Assembly: GCF_003344535.1 (NCBI RefSeq)
Contig: NZ_QPKS01000013.1
Coordinates: 24,344-88,343 of the forward strand
DNA from: Exiguobacterium flavidum
Lineage (GTDB): Bacteria > Bacillota > Bacilli > Exiguobacteriales > Exiguobacteriaceae
Direction of reading: 5' to 3'
Length of the DNA: 64,000 nt
The translations under genes were made by a program, and so were the position numbers. Of the stretch, positions 50,191 to 58,859 are shown piece after piece. Numbering within the stretch: the first letter of the stretch is position 1; every line of letters starts with the position of its first letter. The notes under the pieces are model-generated. The model was given only the letters and a program-made list of their open reading frames with translations, searched no databases and was not told where the DNA came from.

Positions 50191-50211
50191 AAAACGTAAT
50201 AATTACGATTT
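50191..50211. promoter_or_regulatory. Zur box upstream of znuA
   Basis: AAAACGTAAT and ATTACGATTT around one central A form a nearly perfect 10-1-10 Zur operator as in Bacillus. Confidence 0.85.
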
Positions 50212-50266
50212 GTGCTTTATAAATATAGCGGAGCCTCACGGAAGCGTCAAGGGTGAGGGCGACGAA

Positions 50267-50292
50267 GTTCCGGAATCAAAGAAATCGGGTAA
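50267..50292 (+). promoter_or_regulatory. Weak sigma-B-like promoter upstream of the esterase gene
   Basis: GTTCCG, 14-bp spacer, GGGTAA: same spacing as the better sigma-B sites in this window, but the -35 is poor. Confidence 0.3.
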
Positions 50293-50344
50293 CATCATAT
50301 TAGACAAAAGTCACAGGAGTCGACCGGTTCTTGGAGGTGATCAG

Positions 50345-51304
50345 GTGAAACGTGAAACGGCATGGTTGATGGGCGGAGCCGCCCTCTTGACGACAGCGGC
50401 GGCAGGAGCGAGCATCTGGAACAATTACGGTGCCTTGCTCAGATGGACGGAGCCGGCATTGCCACGCCCGGAGATCCAACTTGCGCCCCGGACCGTCGTC
50501 TATAAGAAGGTAGACGCAGAGGAGCTGTCGATCGATCTCTATTATCCGCCTGGGGAAGGACCGTTTCCTGTCGCGGTCTATGCTCATGGCGGGGCCTTCG
50601 TCCGCGGTACGCGCGACGATCTGTTCTGTTTCTCTCCGATCGTCGACCGCTTCCTTGAACTCGGCATCGCCGTCGCGAGCATCGATTACCGGTTGTTCGC
50701 GGAAGGCGTCTACTTCCCGGCGAATCTCGAGGACGTCCGTGATGCGCTCTGCTTTATCCAGGAACAGGCAGACGACCTGATGATCCAGCGGGGCAGACTC
50801 CTCGTCTGGGGAGACTCGGCCGGAGCGGCCTTGCTCTTGACGACTGCGCTTGCGCCGGAGGAGTTCGTCGGAGAGCGGCCAGCCCATCAGTTCCCGTTGA
50901 TCAGCGGAGTCATCGCGCTCTATCCGCCGACGAATTACCTGCTGTTCAAGTTCGTCCAGACGTGGATCGCCCATATCAAGTTCTATGAAGGGAACCGGGA
51001 CGACTGGCGTGCGCTCATGACACGTTGCTCACCCGCTACGCACCTGTCAGCGGAATCACCGCCGATCATGCTGCTTCATGGCAAGAAGGATCCGATCGTC
51101 CCGTTTTCGCAAGCCCTTCACTTCATCGAACGCGGTGCCGACGTAGGTGCCGATATCCGTCTCTTCTCCTTCCCGAACGGCACGCACTCCCTTGCGAGCT
51201 TCGCCCAAACGGAAAACCCGGTCAAGATCGAGCGTCTGCTCGAGCGGATCGAGTCCTTCAGTTGCCAGGTCCTCGCCTTGCCTCCGCGGCAGACGGTCCA
51301 TTAG
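50345..51304 (+). CDS. Membrane-anchored alpha/beta hydrolase (HSL-like esterase)
   Basis: A 319-aa esterase/lipase of alpha/beta hydrolase fold-3. It has an N-terminal hydrophobic segment (WLMGGAALLTTAAAGASIW) that probably anchors it. The oxyanion motif is HGGAFVRG (near residue 85), the nucleophile is in WGDSAGAAL (near 155), and the Asp and His are in KKDPIVPFSQ and NGTHSLAS. The GTG at 50345 with GGAGGTGAT upstream is preferred to a far-upstream frame that would run through promoter sequence. Substrate unknown. Confidence 0.85.
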   Translation: MKRETAWLMGGAALLTTAAAGASIWNNYGALLRWTEPALPRPEIQLAPRTVVYKKVDAEELSIDLYYPPGEGPFPVAVYAHGGAFVRGTRDDLFCFSPIVDRFLELGIAVASIDYRLFAEGVYFPANLEDVRDALCFIQEQADDLMIQRGRLLVWGDSAGAALLLTTALAPEEFVGERPAHQFPLISGVIALYPPTNYLLFKFVQTWIAHIKFYEGNRDDWRALMTRCSPATHLSAESPPIMLLHGKKDPIVPFSQALHFIERGADVGADIRLFSFPNGTHSLASFAQTENPVKIERLLERIESFSCQVLALPPRQTVH

Positions 51305-51350
51305 AAACGTGGTAAGATAGGGCATATTTCTGAAGAGGAGTTTTGAGATC

Positions 51351-51947
51351 ATGTATTTGACAGAGATTTGTCTCGTCCGGCATGGCCAGACGGATTGGAA
51401 CCGCGATGAGCGGATTCAGGGAAGAGAGAACATCCCGTTGAATGAGACGGGGAGAAGACAGGCGAAAGAGAGCGCGGCTTTCCTTGCGCAGGAAGAATGG
51501 GATGTCTTGATCGCAAGTCCGCTGTCGCGCGCCGTCGAGACAGCGGAGATCATCGGACGGGCGGTCGGGCTGACGGTGCATGCGACGGACGACCGGCTCG
51601 TCGAACGCGAGTTCGGTCTTGCTTCCGGGAAACCGGTCGCTTCCATCTACGAGGCGGTTCAGGCGAACGACGCCGAGCGAGTCCCGGGACTTGAGAAGGA
51701 AGAGGAAATCCAGGCGCGCGTCTTCGCGGCGATCGAGGAAATCGTCGCGAAACATGCAGGAAAGCGGCTTCTGATCGTCTGCCATTCGCATACGATCAAA
51801 GCCGCCCTGTCCTCGATTGATGACTCATTCAGTTACCGGACGCCGCTCAAGAATGCGTGCGCGAACTACATCCGTCACGACGGCGAGTATACCATCGAAC
51901 GGATCAACGTAGCTGAGCATATCACGGACGGGACGAAGAAGGTCTAG
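51351..51947 (+). CDS. Histidine phosphatase family protein
   Basis: A 198-aa histidine acid phosphatase/phosphoglycerate mutase-type enzyme. The phospho-accepting His is in LVRHGQTDWNRDERIQG at the N-terminus, the acid Glu in DDRLVEREFGLASG near residue 82, and the second His in IVCHSHTIKAAL near residue 144. It is more like the broad-specificity phosphatases (PhoE/CobC type) than glycolytic mutase. Its TAG stop overlaps the stop of the convergent YwpF-like gene at the palindrome CTAG. Confidence 0.9.
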   Translation: MYLTEICLVRHGQTDWNRDERIQGRENIPLNETGRRQAKESAAFLAQEEWDVLIASPLSRAVETAEIIGRAVGLTVHATDDRLVEREFGLASGKPVASIYEAVQANDAERVPGLEKEEEIQARVFAAIEEIVAKHAGKRLLIVCHSHTIKAALSSIDDSFSYRTPLKNACANYIRHDGEYTIERINVAEHITDGTKKV

Positions 51948-52432
51948 AACGCGATATACGGGTGTTCGTCGAGGTATTGACGGAACGTCTCCTTCGCGAT
52001 CGCATTGATATGCTCGCCGCGCGCGGAACGGCGTGCCATGTACTCCGTGACGAGGGATTCGCCGCTGTAGTCCTCCTCGACGACCTGGCGAAGAATCATC
52101 TCCGACAGATCATTTTTCATCATCACCATCTTGGCGTTGAACAGGTACGAGACGTTCTTGCTGAGCGGTACACGTTCGAGCGGAGTGACGATGAGAGCAG
52201 CCGGATCATTGTCCGGACGGGAGATCGCGACCTCGATCAGGGCGCGATGGTTCTTCTCAAAGAGTGCATCGATCACAGGCTGATCCTTGTCCGGAACGAC
52301 GATTTCGACGACCCACTGGGCTGTCTGATCCGTGCTGACGGTCAAACCGTCGGTGATTTCGACCGGCACGGTCTCCTCGTGTCCCGACTCGTCCATCAAA
52401 ATGCGGAATGAACAAAGCTTGAATGTCTTCAA
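51944..52432 (-). CDS. ywpF: YwpF-like protein
   Basis: A 162-aa soluble protein whose opening KTFKLCSFRI and EITDGLTVSTDQTAQWVVEI layout resembles the YwpF family of Bacillus (function unknown). The start is TTG 52432 with AGGAGG eight bases upstream; GTG 52441 lies directly on that site. Its stop codon overlaps the stop of the convergent phosphatase gene, leaving no room for a terminator between them. Confidence 0.65.
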   Translation of the reverse strand: MKTFKLCSFRILMDESGHEETVPVEITDGLTVSTDQTAQWVVEIVVPDKDQPVIDALFEKNHRALIEVAISRPDNDPAALIVTPLERVPLSKNVSYLFNAKMVMMKNDLSEMILRQVVEEDYSGESLVTEYMARRSARGEHINAIAKETFRQYLDEHPYIAF

Positions 52433-52572
52433 AGAGAGCACCTCCTAAAGGCGAGCTTCTGGTTGCTCCCATTATAACTTTTTTGAAAAGAGTGGAGTAG
52501 AAAACTTTTGGTAACGCGGTGGAAAGAATTGTGTTTAAATGAAAAGAGAATGAGATGGAAGGAGCCTTCGCT

Positions 52573-52896
52573 ATGCCGCCAGCTGTAATCGGAATTCTCG
52601 GGATCATCGGGATCGTCCTGTTGACCCACCATATCGTGCTCTATTGGCATGCTGAAACGAAAGAGCGTCCTTCACTCGCTTATCGGATTGCCCTGATCAT
52701 CGCCTATCTGCTTCTGCTGAGCGGCAGCGATCACCTGATCAGTGTCTTTTATGCGGATTCGCTCGCCGAGTTCGGTCAGCGTATCACTTACATCGCCTTC
52801 ATCGGAGGTGCGCTCGCCTTCGCGTGGTACTTTCGTCGTCAAATGGAAACGACACCTCAAGTGAACGCACCGAATGGAAATGCACGGTTCAGCTGA
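52573..52896 (+). CDS. Small membrane protein, 107 aa
   Basis: I do not recognise this protein. It has three hydrophobic segments (about 5-22, 37-55 and 72-88), a short basic loop and a hydrophilic Asn/Pro-rich tail. ATG 52573 has GGAAGGAG at good spacing, better than the ATG six codons earlier. A terminator follows. Confidence 0.72.
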   Translation: MPPAVIGILGIIGIVLLTHHIVLYWHAETKERPSLAYRIALIIAYLLLLSGSDHLISVFYADSLAEFGQRITYIAFIGGALAFAWYFRRQMETTPQVNAPNGNARFS

Positions 52897-52922
52897 CACC
52901 CGGACCGAATCCGGACAAATGC

Positions 52923-52969
52923 AAAGCACCAGCCCTGTCCCTTGCGAGGGGACGGAGCTGGTGCTTTTT
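52923..52969 (+). terminator. Terminator of the small membrane protein gene
   Basis: AAAGCACCAG / CTGGTGCTTT stem, with an inner paired GTCCC/GGGAC-type segment, and T5. Confidence 0.9.
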
Positions 52970-52985
52970 CGTCTTCATCCGACGG

Positions 52986-54452
52986 TCATGAAGTCGGGCT
53001 GTTCTTCTCGAGCGTTTCGACACGCGTGTCGCGGATCATGTCGAGCTTGAGCTGCCAGAGGCGGTCGCTGAATGTAACGGCGTATACTTCCGGCAAGCGA
53101 AGGCGCTTGTATTCCTCCCACAGCCGGCTCATCTGCTTCTCATGGTAGGCGCGGCTCTCCTTGACGGTAGGGATATCGTAGATGAGCTCGCCATCCTCGA
53201 AGATCGGGATGAGTAGCTTCTCGACCTCGAAGTTCTTGATCTTGTTCCGGAACGCCGGGTCCCGGACGTCGATCAACTCGATCGAGTCCTGTCCAGTCGG
53301 ATCCTCGTCATGGAGCGAGATGTAGTCGCCCTTGAATTTGTTCGTCTCCTTGTCGATGATCCGGTAGAAGTTCTTCCGGTGCGGCGTCGTCGTCTTCGCC
53401 TTCGAAGAGGACACCTTGATCACAGGGACGATCTCGCCATCCTCTTCCCGGGCGACGAGCTTGTAGACCATGCCGAGCGCAGGTTGTTCATACGCGGTGA
53501 TGCCGCGCGTCCCGACGAGGAACGTGTTCGCCTGTGCCCCTTGGATCCGGAGGTCCTGGATGACGTACTCGTCGAGGTCGCCCGAGAGGATGATGTCGAC
53601 GTCCTCGAAGCCGGCATCGTCGAGCATCTTGCGGGCACGCTTCGAGAGGTAGGCAAGGTCGCCGGAGTCGATCCGGACACCCTTTAGCCGATAGCCCTTC
53701 GCGGCGAGCTCCTTCGCGACGATGATCGCGTTCGGCATGCCGCTCTTGAGCGTGTCGTACGTGTCGACGAGCAGCGTCGTCTGGTCCGGATAGTAGGTCG
53801 CGAAAGTCCGGAACGCCGTCAGTTCATCGTCATGGAACTGGATGTCCGCGTGTTCCATCGTCCCGCCGCACGGGATGTCGAAGTCGCGACCTGCAGAGGC
53901 GAGGCTCGTGACGTCGAATCCTGCCAGGTAGGAAGCGCGCGTGCCGAAGTAGGCCGCGTCGATCCCCTGTGCCCGGCGCGAACCGGCTTCGAGGAACTTC
54001 GCATCGGGAGCAGACTGGCGAATCCGTGCGTATTTCGTCGCGATGAGCGACTCGTGGTTCGTGATGTTGAGTATCGCCGTCTGAAGCAGCTTCGCCTCGA
54101 AGATGCGGGCCTCGATCCGGAGCAACGGTTCGTTCGGGAAGACGATCTCGCCTTCCTGGACGCTCGCGATCGATCCCGTGAATCGGAAGTTCCGCAACTC
54201 GTCCTTGAACTCGTCAGGGAATCCGATCATCTTCTGCAGGTAGGTGATGTCCTCCTCGGTGAAGCTGAGCGACCGGACGTATTCGATCACGTTCTCGAGG
54301 CCGGCGAACACGACATACCCGCCTTCGAACGGATTCGAGCGGTAGTAGACGTCGAAGACCGCACGTTCATCCTGCCGTCCTTCCTTCCAGTAAATATACA
54401 TCCAGCGTGGCAGATACAGATCGGTATGGAGCGCAAGGTTACGATTAAGCAT
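52986..54452 (-). CDS. pncB: Nicotinate phosphoribosyltransferase
   Basis: A 488-aa enzyme making nicotinate mononucleotide from nicotinate, PRPP and ATP. It shows HTDLYLPRWMYIYWKEGRQD at the N-terminus and FLEAGSRRAQGIDAAYFGTR near residue 152. The phosphoribosyl-site stretch DTYDTLKSGMPNA near residue 230 and LKGVRIDSGDLAYLSK near residue 255 follow, as in the Bacillus YueK type. It follows pncA by 15 bases on the same strand, forming a nicotinamide salvage operon (nicotinamide to nicotinate to NaMN). Confidence 0.95.
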   Translation of the reverse strand: MLNRNLALHTDLYLPRWMYIYWKEGRQDERAVFDVYYRSNPFEGGYVVFAGLENVIEYVRSLSFTEEDITYLQKMIGFPDEFKDELRNFRFTGSIASVQEGEIVFPNEPLLRIEARIFEAKLLQTAILNITNHESLIATKYARIRQSAPDAKFLEAGSRRAQGIDAAYFGTRASYLAGFDVTSLASAGRDFDIPCGGTMEHADIQFHDDELTAFRTFATYYPDQTTLLVDTYDTLKSGMPNAIIVAKELAAKGYRLKGVRIDSGDLAYLSKRARKMLDDAGFEDVDIILSGDLDEYVIQDLRIQGAQANTFLVGTRGITAYEQPALGMVYKLVAREEDGEIVPVIKVSSSKAKTTTPHRKNFYRIIDKETNKFKGDYISLHDEDPTGQDSIELIDVRDPAFRNKIKNFEVEKLLIPIFEDGELIYDIPTVKESRAYHEKQMSRLWEEYKRLRLPEVYAVTFSDRLWQLKLDMIRDTRVETLEKNSPTS

Positions 54453-54467
54453 AAGACAGATCCTTTC

Positions 54468-54998
54468 TCATCCCTCGACGACTTTCGCGCCGAGCGTTTC
54501 TTTGAAGTGTGACAGCGCCCAGTCGTGGCCTGTCGGGTTGAAGCTCGCGACCGCGTCCGCGTGCACGACGATCGAATAGCCGAGATTATAGGCGTCGACA
54601 GCCGTATGAAGGACGCAGATGTCCGTGCAGACTCCGACGAGATGGACTTCCCGGACGCCGCGCTCGCGGAGACGCAGGTCGAGGTCGGTCCCTGCGAAGG
54701 CGCTGTAACGCGTCTTGTCGATCGCGTGATGCGCATAGCGCGCATACTGTGCGACACGCCCGAACAGGTCGCGCCCGTGCGTGCCCCGGATGTTGTGGGG
54801 CGGGAACAACGCCGTCTCGGGATGATACGGATCGTTCTCCTCGTGAATATCGTTTGCGATGACGAGATAGTCATCCTTGAATTCCTCCATCAAGTCCGCG
54901 ATCCGTCCTTCGATCGCCTGACCCGGCGCACCGCACGTCAACTTCCCGTCCGTCGCGACGAAATCGATCGTGTAATCGATCACTACCAGAGCACGCAT
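54468..54998 (-). CDS. pncA: Nicotinamidase
   Basis: A 176-aa isochorismatase-fold amidohydrolase converting nicotinamide to nicotinate. The catalytic triad is visible: Asp8 in VVIDYTIDF, Lys in AIDKTRYSAF near residue 92, and Cys in LVGVCTDICVLHTA near residue 122. The metal site Asp/His is in VIANDIHEENDPYHPE. First gene of the pncA-pncB pair; AAGGGGGC lies before the ATG. The 165 bases upstream hold no recognisable operator. Confidence 0.95.
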   Translation of the reverse strand: MRALVVIDYTIDFVATDGKLTCGAPGQAIEGRIADLMEEFKDDYLVIANDIHEENDPYHPETALFPPHNIRGTHGRDLFGRVAQYARYAHHAIDKTRYSAFAGTDLDLRLRERGVREVHLVGVCTDICVLHTAVDAYNLGYSIVVHADAVASFNPTGHDWALSHFKETLGAKVVEG

Positions 54999-55168
54999 GA
55001 GCGTCTGCCCCCTTCTATAATGAAAAAGTAATAGTGCTTTCCTTCACATTGTACTCTAATCTCATACCCAACACCAAAGGAAGAAATCATCTGGAAATCA
55101 AGGTATAACGATTCGGCAAAGTGGGGTATAAGGTATAGGACGAAAACGTTCCGAAGGAGGAGATGGGC

Positions 55169-55444
55169 ATGGAGAGGTTGAATGAGTACGAGGTGGAGGA
55201 ACGCCTTGAAGGGTTGAACGATTGGAGTGTCGCAGATGGAGAAATCACGCGCACCTATACGCTCGACAGCTTCCCGGCGGCGCTCGATTTCGTCCAGGAG
55301 GTCGGGGCGCTCGCGGAACACCTCGGGCACCATCCCCGCATCCTGATCGATTACAAGAAGGTCACGCTCGCCGTCACGACGCACGACGCCGGCGGCCTGA
55401 CTGGAAAAGACTTCGAACTCGCGGAGGCCTGTGATGCCATCTAA
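55169..55444 (+). CDS. phhB: Pterin-4a-carbinolamine dehydratase
   Basis: A 91-aa PCD/DCoH-like protein. The active-site motif is EHLGHHPRILIDYKKVTLAV, followed by TTHDAGGLTGKDFELA. It recycles 4a-hydroxy-tetrahydropterin after aromatic amino acid hydroxylation, or acts in molybdopterin-related metabolism. No hydroxylase gene is in the window. ATG 55169 is seven bases after AAGGAGGAG. It overlaps the next gene by 11 bp. Confidence 0.92.
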   Translation: MERLNEYEVEERLEGLNDWSVADGEITRTYTLDSFPAALDFVQEVGALAEHLGHHPRILIDYKKVTLAVTTHDAGGLTGKDFELAEACDAI

Positions 55445-55931
55445 ACTCTATCTTTCATTCGGTAGCGGCAGCTTCATTGAAAAAATCATGGAACGCGATA
55501 GCAACATCCGGGCGGCGAGCGGTGCTGGCGAAGCGCTGCTCTTCATCGAGACGGACGGGAAGTCACCGTTCCAGAGCGGCCACGGCTACGACGTGCTCGA
55601 GGCGCGCGGCGTTTTCGGCGACGAGGGGGACATCGTCTACTGGTCGGTGCCGGCAGAACGAAATGGCGGCGACCTGTTCGTCCATCACGTCATGTCGGAC
55701 CCGAAGCTGATCGGGGCGGAGACGGACAGCTTCCAGGCACTCAGGATCGGCCGCGTCCTGAAGGGGACGGACCTCATCGTCCTGATCCAGTTCCGCGACA
55801 GCGCGGATGCGTCGTCCTACTTGAAATCAGTTGAACGGCTGACTGCTGAACAGTATGCTGAAGAGGCAGGTGCGGCGCTCTCTGCCGGGCCGATCATCAA
55901 ACGGTATCATCTCATCCATAAAACGAACTAG
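55434..55931 (+). CDS. Hypothetical protein, 165 aa
   Basis: I do not recognise this protein. It is soluble with an alpha/beta look, opening PSKLYLSFGSGSFIEKIMER and with IGRVLKGTDLIVLIQFRDSADA near residue 105. This could be a dimeric alpha+beta barrel (monooxygenase-like) protein, but no catalytic residues are evident. It overlaps phhB by 11 bp and is followed 12 bases later by a YtxH-like gene, so the three form an operon. Confidence 0.75.
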   Translation: MPSKLYLSFGSGSFIEKIMERDSNIRAASGAGEALLFIETDGKSPFQSGHGYDVLEARGVFGDEGDIVYWSVPAERNGGDLFVHHVMSDPKLIGAETDSFQALRIGRVLKGTDLIVLIQFRDSADASSYLKSVERLTAEQYAEEAGAALSAGPIIKRYHLIHKTN

Positions 55932-55943
55932 GGGGAACACACA

Positions 55944-56207
55944 ATGACAAAGAACTACTTTTGGATCGGTGCAGTCGGTGGCGCAGTAATCGGGGCAGGT
56001 CTTTCGCTCCTTCATAAGGATACACGCACGACACAAACGGCTTGCGCGAAGCGCATGTTCGGTGGCGCAGGGACGTCTCTTGCGGCGGTCAAGGAAGATC
56101 CGCGCGGACGCTTCGAGCAGCTGAAGGCGCTCTACACGGAAAACCAGGAGACAATCCACAACTTGATCGATGACGTCAAGGACCTCGCTGAGTCGCTCCG
56201 CAAGTGA
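55944..56207 (+). CDS. YtxH-like small membrane-associated protein
   Basis: An 87-aa protein with one N-terminal hydrophobic Gly/Ala-rich segment (WIGAVGGAVIGAGLSLLHKD) and an amphipathic C-terminal helix, the layout of YtxH-type stress proteins. Function unknown. AGGGGG precedes the ATG. Confidence 0.75.
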   Translation: MTKNYFWIGAVGGAVIGAGLSLLHKDTRTTQTACAKRMFGGAGTSLAAVKEDPRGRFEQLKALYTENQETIHNLIDDVKDLAESLRK

Positions 56208-56218
56208 CGGACGTAAGC

Positions 56219-56254
56219 AAGCCCCCGAATCCGGAAAGCGGAGACGGGGGCTTC
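56219..56254. terminator. Terminator between convergent genes
   Basis: AAGCCCCCG / CGGGGGCTT stem; the T-tracts are short on both strands. Confidence 0.75.
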
Positions 56255-56261
56255 TTCGTGT

Positions 56262-57005
56262 TTAGAGGAATCGTGCGACGAGACCGAACAGGGCAAGGCC
56301 GATGACGACATAGAACAGGATTTTCCCGGTCTGCCCGTTGCTGCTCGGACGCGGAGAGTACCCCGTACCAAACGACCGGCCGCTCGGCGCAGGACGCGTA
56401 AACGGAACGGCCGACTTCCCGAAGACGAAACCTGCGAGGAAGCCGAGCAGGAAGCCGTACAGATGTCCGAAGACCGAGACGTTCGAGCCGATCAGCGTAA
56501 AGACGGCCGTCACTGCCGTGAAGATGTAGACGAGCTGCGCGTCTTGGGCGAGGATGAGCGGGCGACGGAAACGGGCAAGGTAAACATAGAACCCGAGCAG
56601 TCCGAGGATCGCACCTGACGCACCCGCCTGCGCATATCCGAACTCATTGATCGTCGTGAAGTAGGTCAGAACGTTCGCGAGCGTCCCGACGAGAAGGTAC
56701 ATCGCCGCGAACCGGACAGAGCCGATCATCCGCTCGACGGCAGGTCCGAAGATGACGAGGCCGAACGTATTGAAGGCGACGTGCCAGAAATCATAATGGA
56801 GGAACGTCGCCGTGACGACGCGCCACCATTCCCCTTGGGCGATGAACAGATTGATCGCAGAGCCGTAATAGAGCGGCGAGTAGGGGAGGGTGAGCCAGTC
56901 GTTCAAGAGTTCGATGACAAAGAGACTGACTTGGATTAAAATGAACAACGAAACGACCGGATAGGAACGCGTGAACGTTTTTAGGTTTTCCGTTCGATTG
57001 AACAT
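56262..57005 (-). CDS. Rhomboid family intramembrane serine protease
   Basis: A 247-aa rhomboid protease with six or seven membrane segments. The catalytic Ser is in AGASGAILGLLG (near residue 130), the His in VFGHLYGFLLG (near 180), and the FLHYDFWHVAFNTFGL motif of helix 2 is complete (near 68-83). A flexible Pro/Ser-rich loop precedes the last helix. Divergent from acpS, as ydcA is in B. subtilis. Substrate unknown. Confidence 0.92.
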   Translation of the reverse strand: MFNRTENLKTFTRSYPVVSLFILIQVSLFVIELLNDWLTLPYSPLYYGSAINLFIAQGEWWRVVTATFLHYDFWHVAFNTFGLVIFGPAVERMIGSVRFAAMYLLVGTLANVLTYFTTINEFGYAQAGASGAILGLLGFYVYLARFRRPLILAQDAQLVYIFTAVTAVFTLIGSNVSVFGHLYGFLLGFLAGFVFGKSAVPFTRPAPSGRSFGTGYSPRPSSNGQTGKILFYVVIGLALFGLVARFL

Positions 57006-57073
57006 GACTTCACCTCGCTTCTCTTCTAGTTTAATGGAAGATGGCGAAGATGAATACTATGGGGGCGCTGACG

Positions 57074-57451
57074 ATGATTCATGGAATCGGGATGGATTTG
57101 GTCGAACTGGGGAGAATCGAGGAGACGGTCGAAAGACAGCCGCGTTTCCCGGCTAGAATCCTGACGACGCGGGAACTCGCGCGCTATCAAGAACTTCCGC
57201 GGAAACGGCAGATCGAGTACCTCGCAGGCCGATTCGCAGCCAAGGAAGCCTTCTCGAAGGCATACGGGACCGGGATCGGTCAGCTATCCTTCCGGGACAT
57301 CGAAATATTGAACGAATCGTCCGGACGTCCTGTCCTGACAGCGCCTTTCGATGGCGTGATCCATGTGACGATCACCCATTCGGAACATTATGCGGCAGCA
57401 CAAGTCTTGTTAGAGAAGAGGTATGCAGATGTATCGACCGACGTGGATTGA
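57074..57451 (+). CDS. acpS: Holo-[acyl-carrier-protein] synthase
   Basis: A 125-aa phosphopantetheinyl transferase that activates acyl carrier protein with CoA. Mg-binding residues are in GIGMDLVELGRIEE (Asp8 region) and RFAAKEAFSKAYGTG (Glu near 57), followed by VTITHSEHYAAAQV. ATG 57074 is chosen by family alignment (MIHGIGMDLV); the in-frame codons upstream are not part of the family. It overlaps alr by 23 bp. Confidence 0.95.
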   Translation: MIHGIGMDLVELGRIEETVERQPRFPARILTTRELARYQELPRKRQIEYLAGRFAAKEAFSKAYGTGIGQLSFRDIEILNESSGRPVLTAPFDGVIHVTITHSEHYAAAQVLLEKRYADVSTDVD

Positions 57452-58511
57452 AGTAGACCGTGAGGCGATTGCCCACAACGTAAGAGAAGTGAAGCAGAGG
57501 ATCGGCGACGAGGAGCTGATGGCCGTCGTCAAGGCGGACGGTTACGGACATGGTGCGGTGACTGTCGCCGAGACGGCGCTCGAGAACGGGGCGACGATGA
57601 TCGCCGTCGCGCTACTCGAGGAGGCGATCGAACTTCGTGAGGCGGGGATACTCGCACCGATCCTGATGCTTGAGGCACTAGCGCCGGAGCACGTGGCGGT
57701 CGCGTCGAACTACGACGTCGCAGTACCGGTCTTTTCAGCGGAATGGCTCCGTGCGGCACGGATGCATCTGACGGACGTCGATCTGTTGCGTCTCCACATC
57801 AAAGTGGACAGCGGGATGGGCCGGCTCGGTCTGCAGACGCTCGAAGAGCTCGAGGCGCTGCTCGATGCCGTCGATCCGGAGACGATGCAGCTCGACGGGA
57901 TCTATACGCACTTCGCGACGGCTGACGAACTCGACAGTGAACTGTTCGAAAAGCAACAGGCGACCTTCCTCAAGTTCGTCGAGGCGGCACCTGATTTGAG
58001 ATACATCCATGCCGCGAATTCTGCCGGCGCCCTCCGTCTTCTTCCGGATAATGGTCCGTTCAACCTCGTCCGCCTCGGTATCGCGATGTATGGCGCATTG
58101 CCGTCTGACCAGATGATGGCGTATTACGATTTCCTGAAACCGGCCTTCGGCTTGAAGAGTCAGCTCGTCCAGGCGAAACGCGTCGAGCCGGGGCAGACGA
58201 TCAGCTACGGGGCGACTTATACGGCAGAGCGAGCGGAATGGATCGGGACGGTCCCGATCGGATACGCCGACGGATGGTCACGCCGCTTTCAAGGATATTC
58301 GCTCATCGTCGACGGCCAGCCGTGTGAGATCGTCGGACGCGTCTGCATGGACCGCCTGATGATCCGGCTTCCGGGCGAGTACCCGGTCGGGACGGAAGTG
58401 ACGCTGATCGGCGAAGGCGCACCGTTAGACGAAGCAGCGCACTGGCTCGGTACGATCAATTATGAACTGCTCTGCCAGTTTTCAAAAAGGGTGCCGCGTG
58501 AGATTCGTTGA
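57429..58511 (+). CDS. alr: Alanine racemase
   Basis: A 360-aa PLP enzyme making D-alanine for peptidoglycan. The PLP Lys is in AVVKADGYGHGAV (near residue 37) and the catalytic Tyr in QTISYGATYTAER (near 258). The C-terminal CMDRLMIRLPG segment is typical. ATG 57429 with GAGAAGAGG at proper spacing is preferred to ATG 57423. In B. subtilis a ydcC lipoprotein gene lies between acpS and alr; here the two overlap directly. Confidence 0.97.
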   Translation: MYRPTWIEVDREAIAHNVREVKQRIGDEELMAVVKADGYGHGAVTVAETALENGATMIAVALLEEAIELREAGILAPILMLEALAPEHVAVASNYDVAVPVFSAEWLRAARMHLTDVDLLRLHIKVDSGMGRLGLQTLEELEALLDAVDPETMQLDGIYTHFATADELDSELFEKQQATFLKFVEAAPDLRYIHAANSAGALRLLPDNGPFNLVRLGIAMYGALPSDQMMAYYDFLKPAFGLKSQLVQAKRVEPGQTISYGATYTAERAEWIGTVPIGYADGWSRRFQGYSLIVDGQPCEIVGRVCMDRLMIRLPGEYPVGTEVTLIGEGAPLDEAAHWLGTINYELLCQFSKRVPREIR

Positions 58512-58548
58512 CCGAATTTCTAAAAAATGTTATTTCTCTGGATTTTGA

Positions 58549-58577
58549 TTGTATTTTAGGAATACCACTGATATATT
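58549..58577 (+). promoter_or_regulatory. Sigma-A promoter of the antitoxin-mazF pair
   Basis: TTGTAT, 17-bp spacer, TATATT in the AT-rich gap after alr. Confidence 0.65.
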
Positions 58578-58632
58578 GAAGTAGAAAGTGAGTTGTTCGT
58601 TTAGGTTTCAGTGAATCTGGAGGTGCCAAATC

Positions 58633-58845
58633 TTGGTCCAACAACAGGAAAAATGGTTTGTTGAACAAAATGTAGCGAAGGGGACGATCGGGATGAAGTC
58701 GAATCGAACGACCGAAGAACGCAAACGTCAGCTACGTGAAGAATTGAAGCGTGGTTACGAAGAGATGGCAGCGATCAACTTAGGGATCGTAGGCGAGATG
58801 TTCCAGATTGAAACGGAGGCGGAGTTCTCACTCTACGTCAAGTAA
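58633..58845 (+). CDS. ndoAI: EndoAI-like antitoxin lacking the ribbon-helix-helix region
   Basis: A 70-aa protein in the antitoxin position. The second half (ERKRQLREELKRGYEEMAAI, then NLGIVGEMFQIETEAEFSLY) matches the C-terminal toxin-binding half of EndoAI/MazE (RRGYMEMAKINL in B. subtilis). The first half (about 22 residues) replaces the roughly 45-residue ribbon-helix-helix DNA-binding region, and no KISLP-type strand is seen there or in the DNA upstream. The start is TTG with GGAGGTG seven bases before. The pair should still neutralise the toxin, but DNA binding is doubtful. Confidence 0.82.
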   Translation: MVQQQEKWFVEQNVAKGTIGMKSNRTTEERKRQLREELKRGYEEMAAINLGIVGEMFQIETEAEFSLYVK

Positions 58846-58859
58846 GCGGGGTGTAAGCT

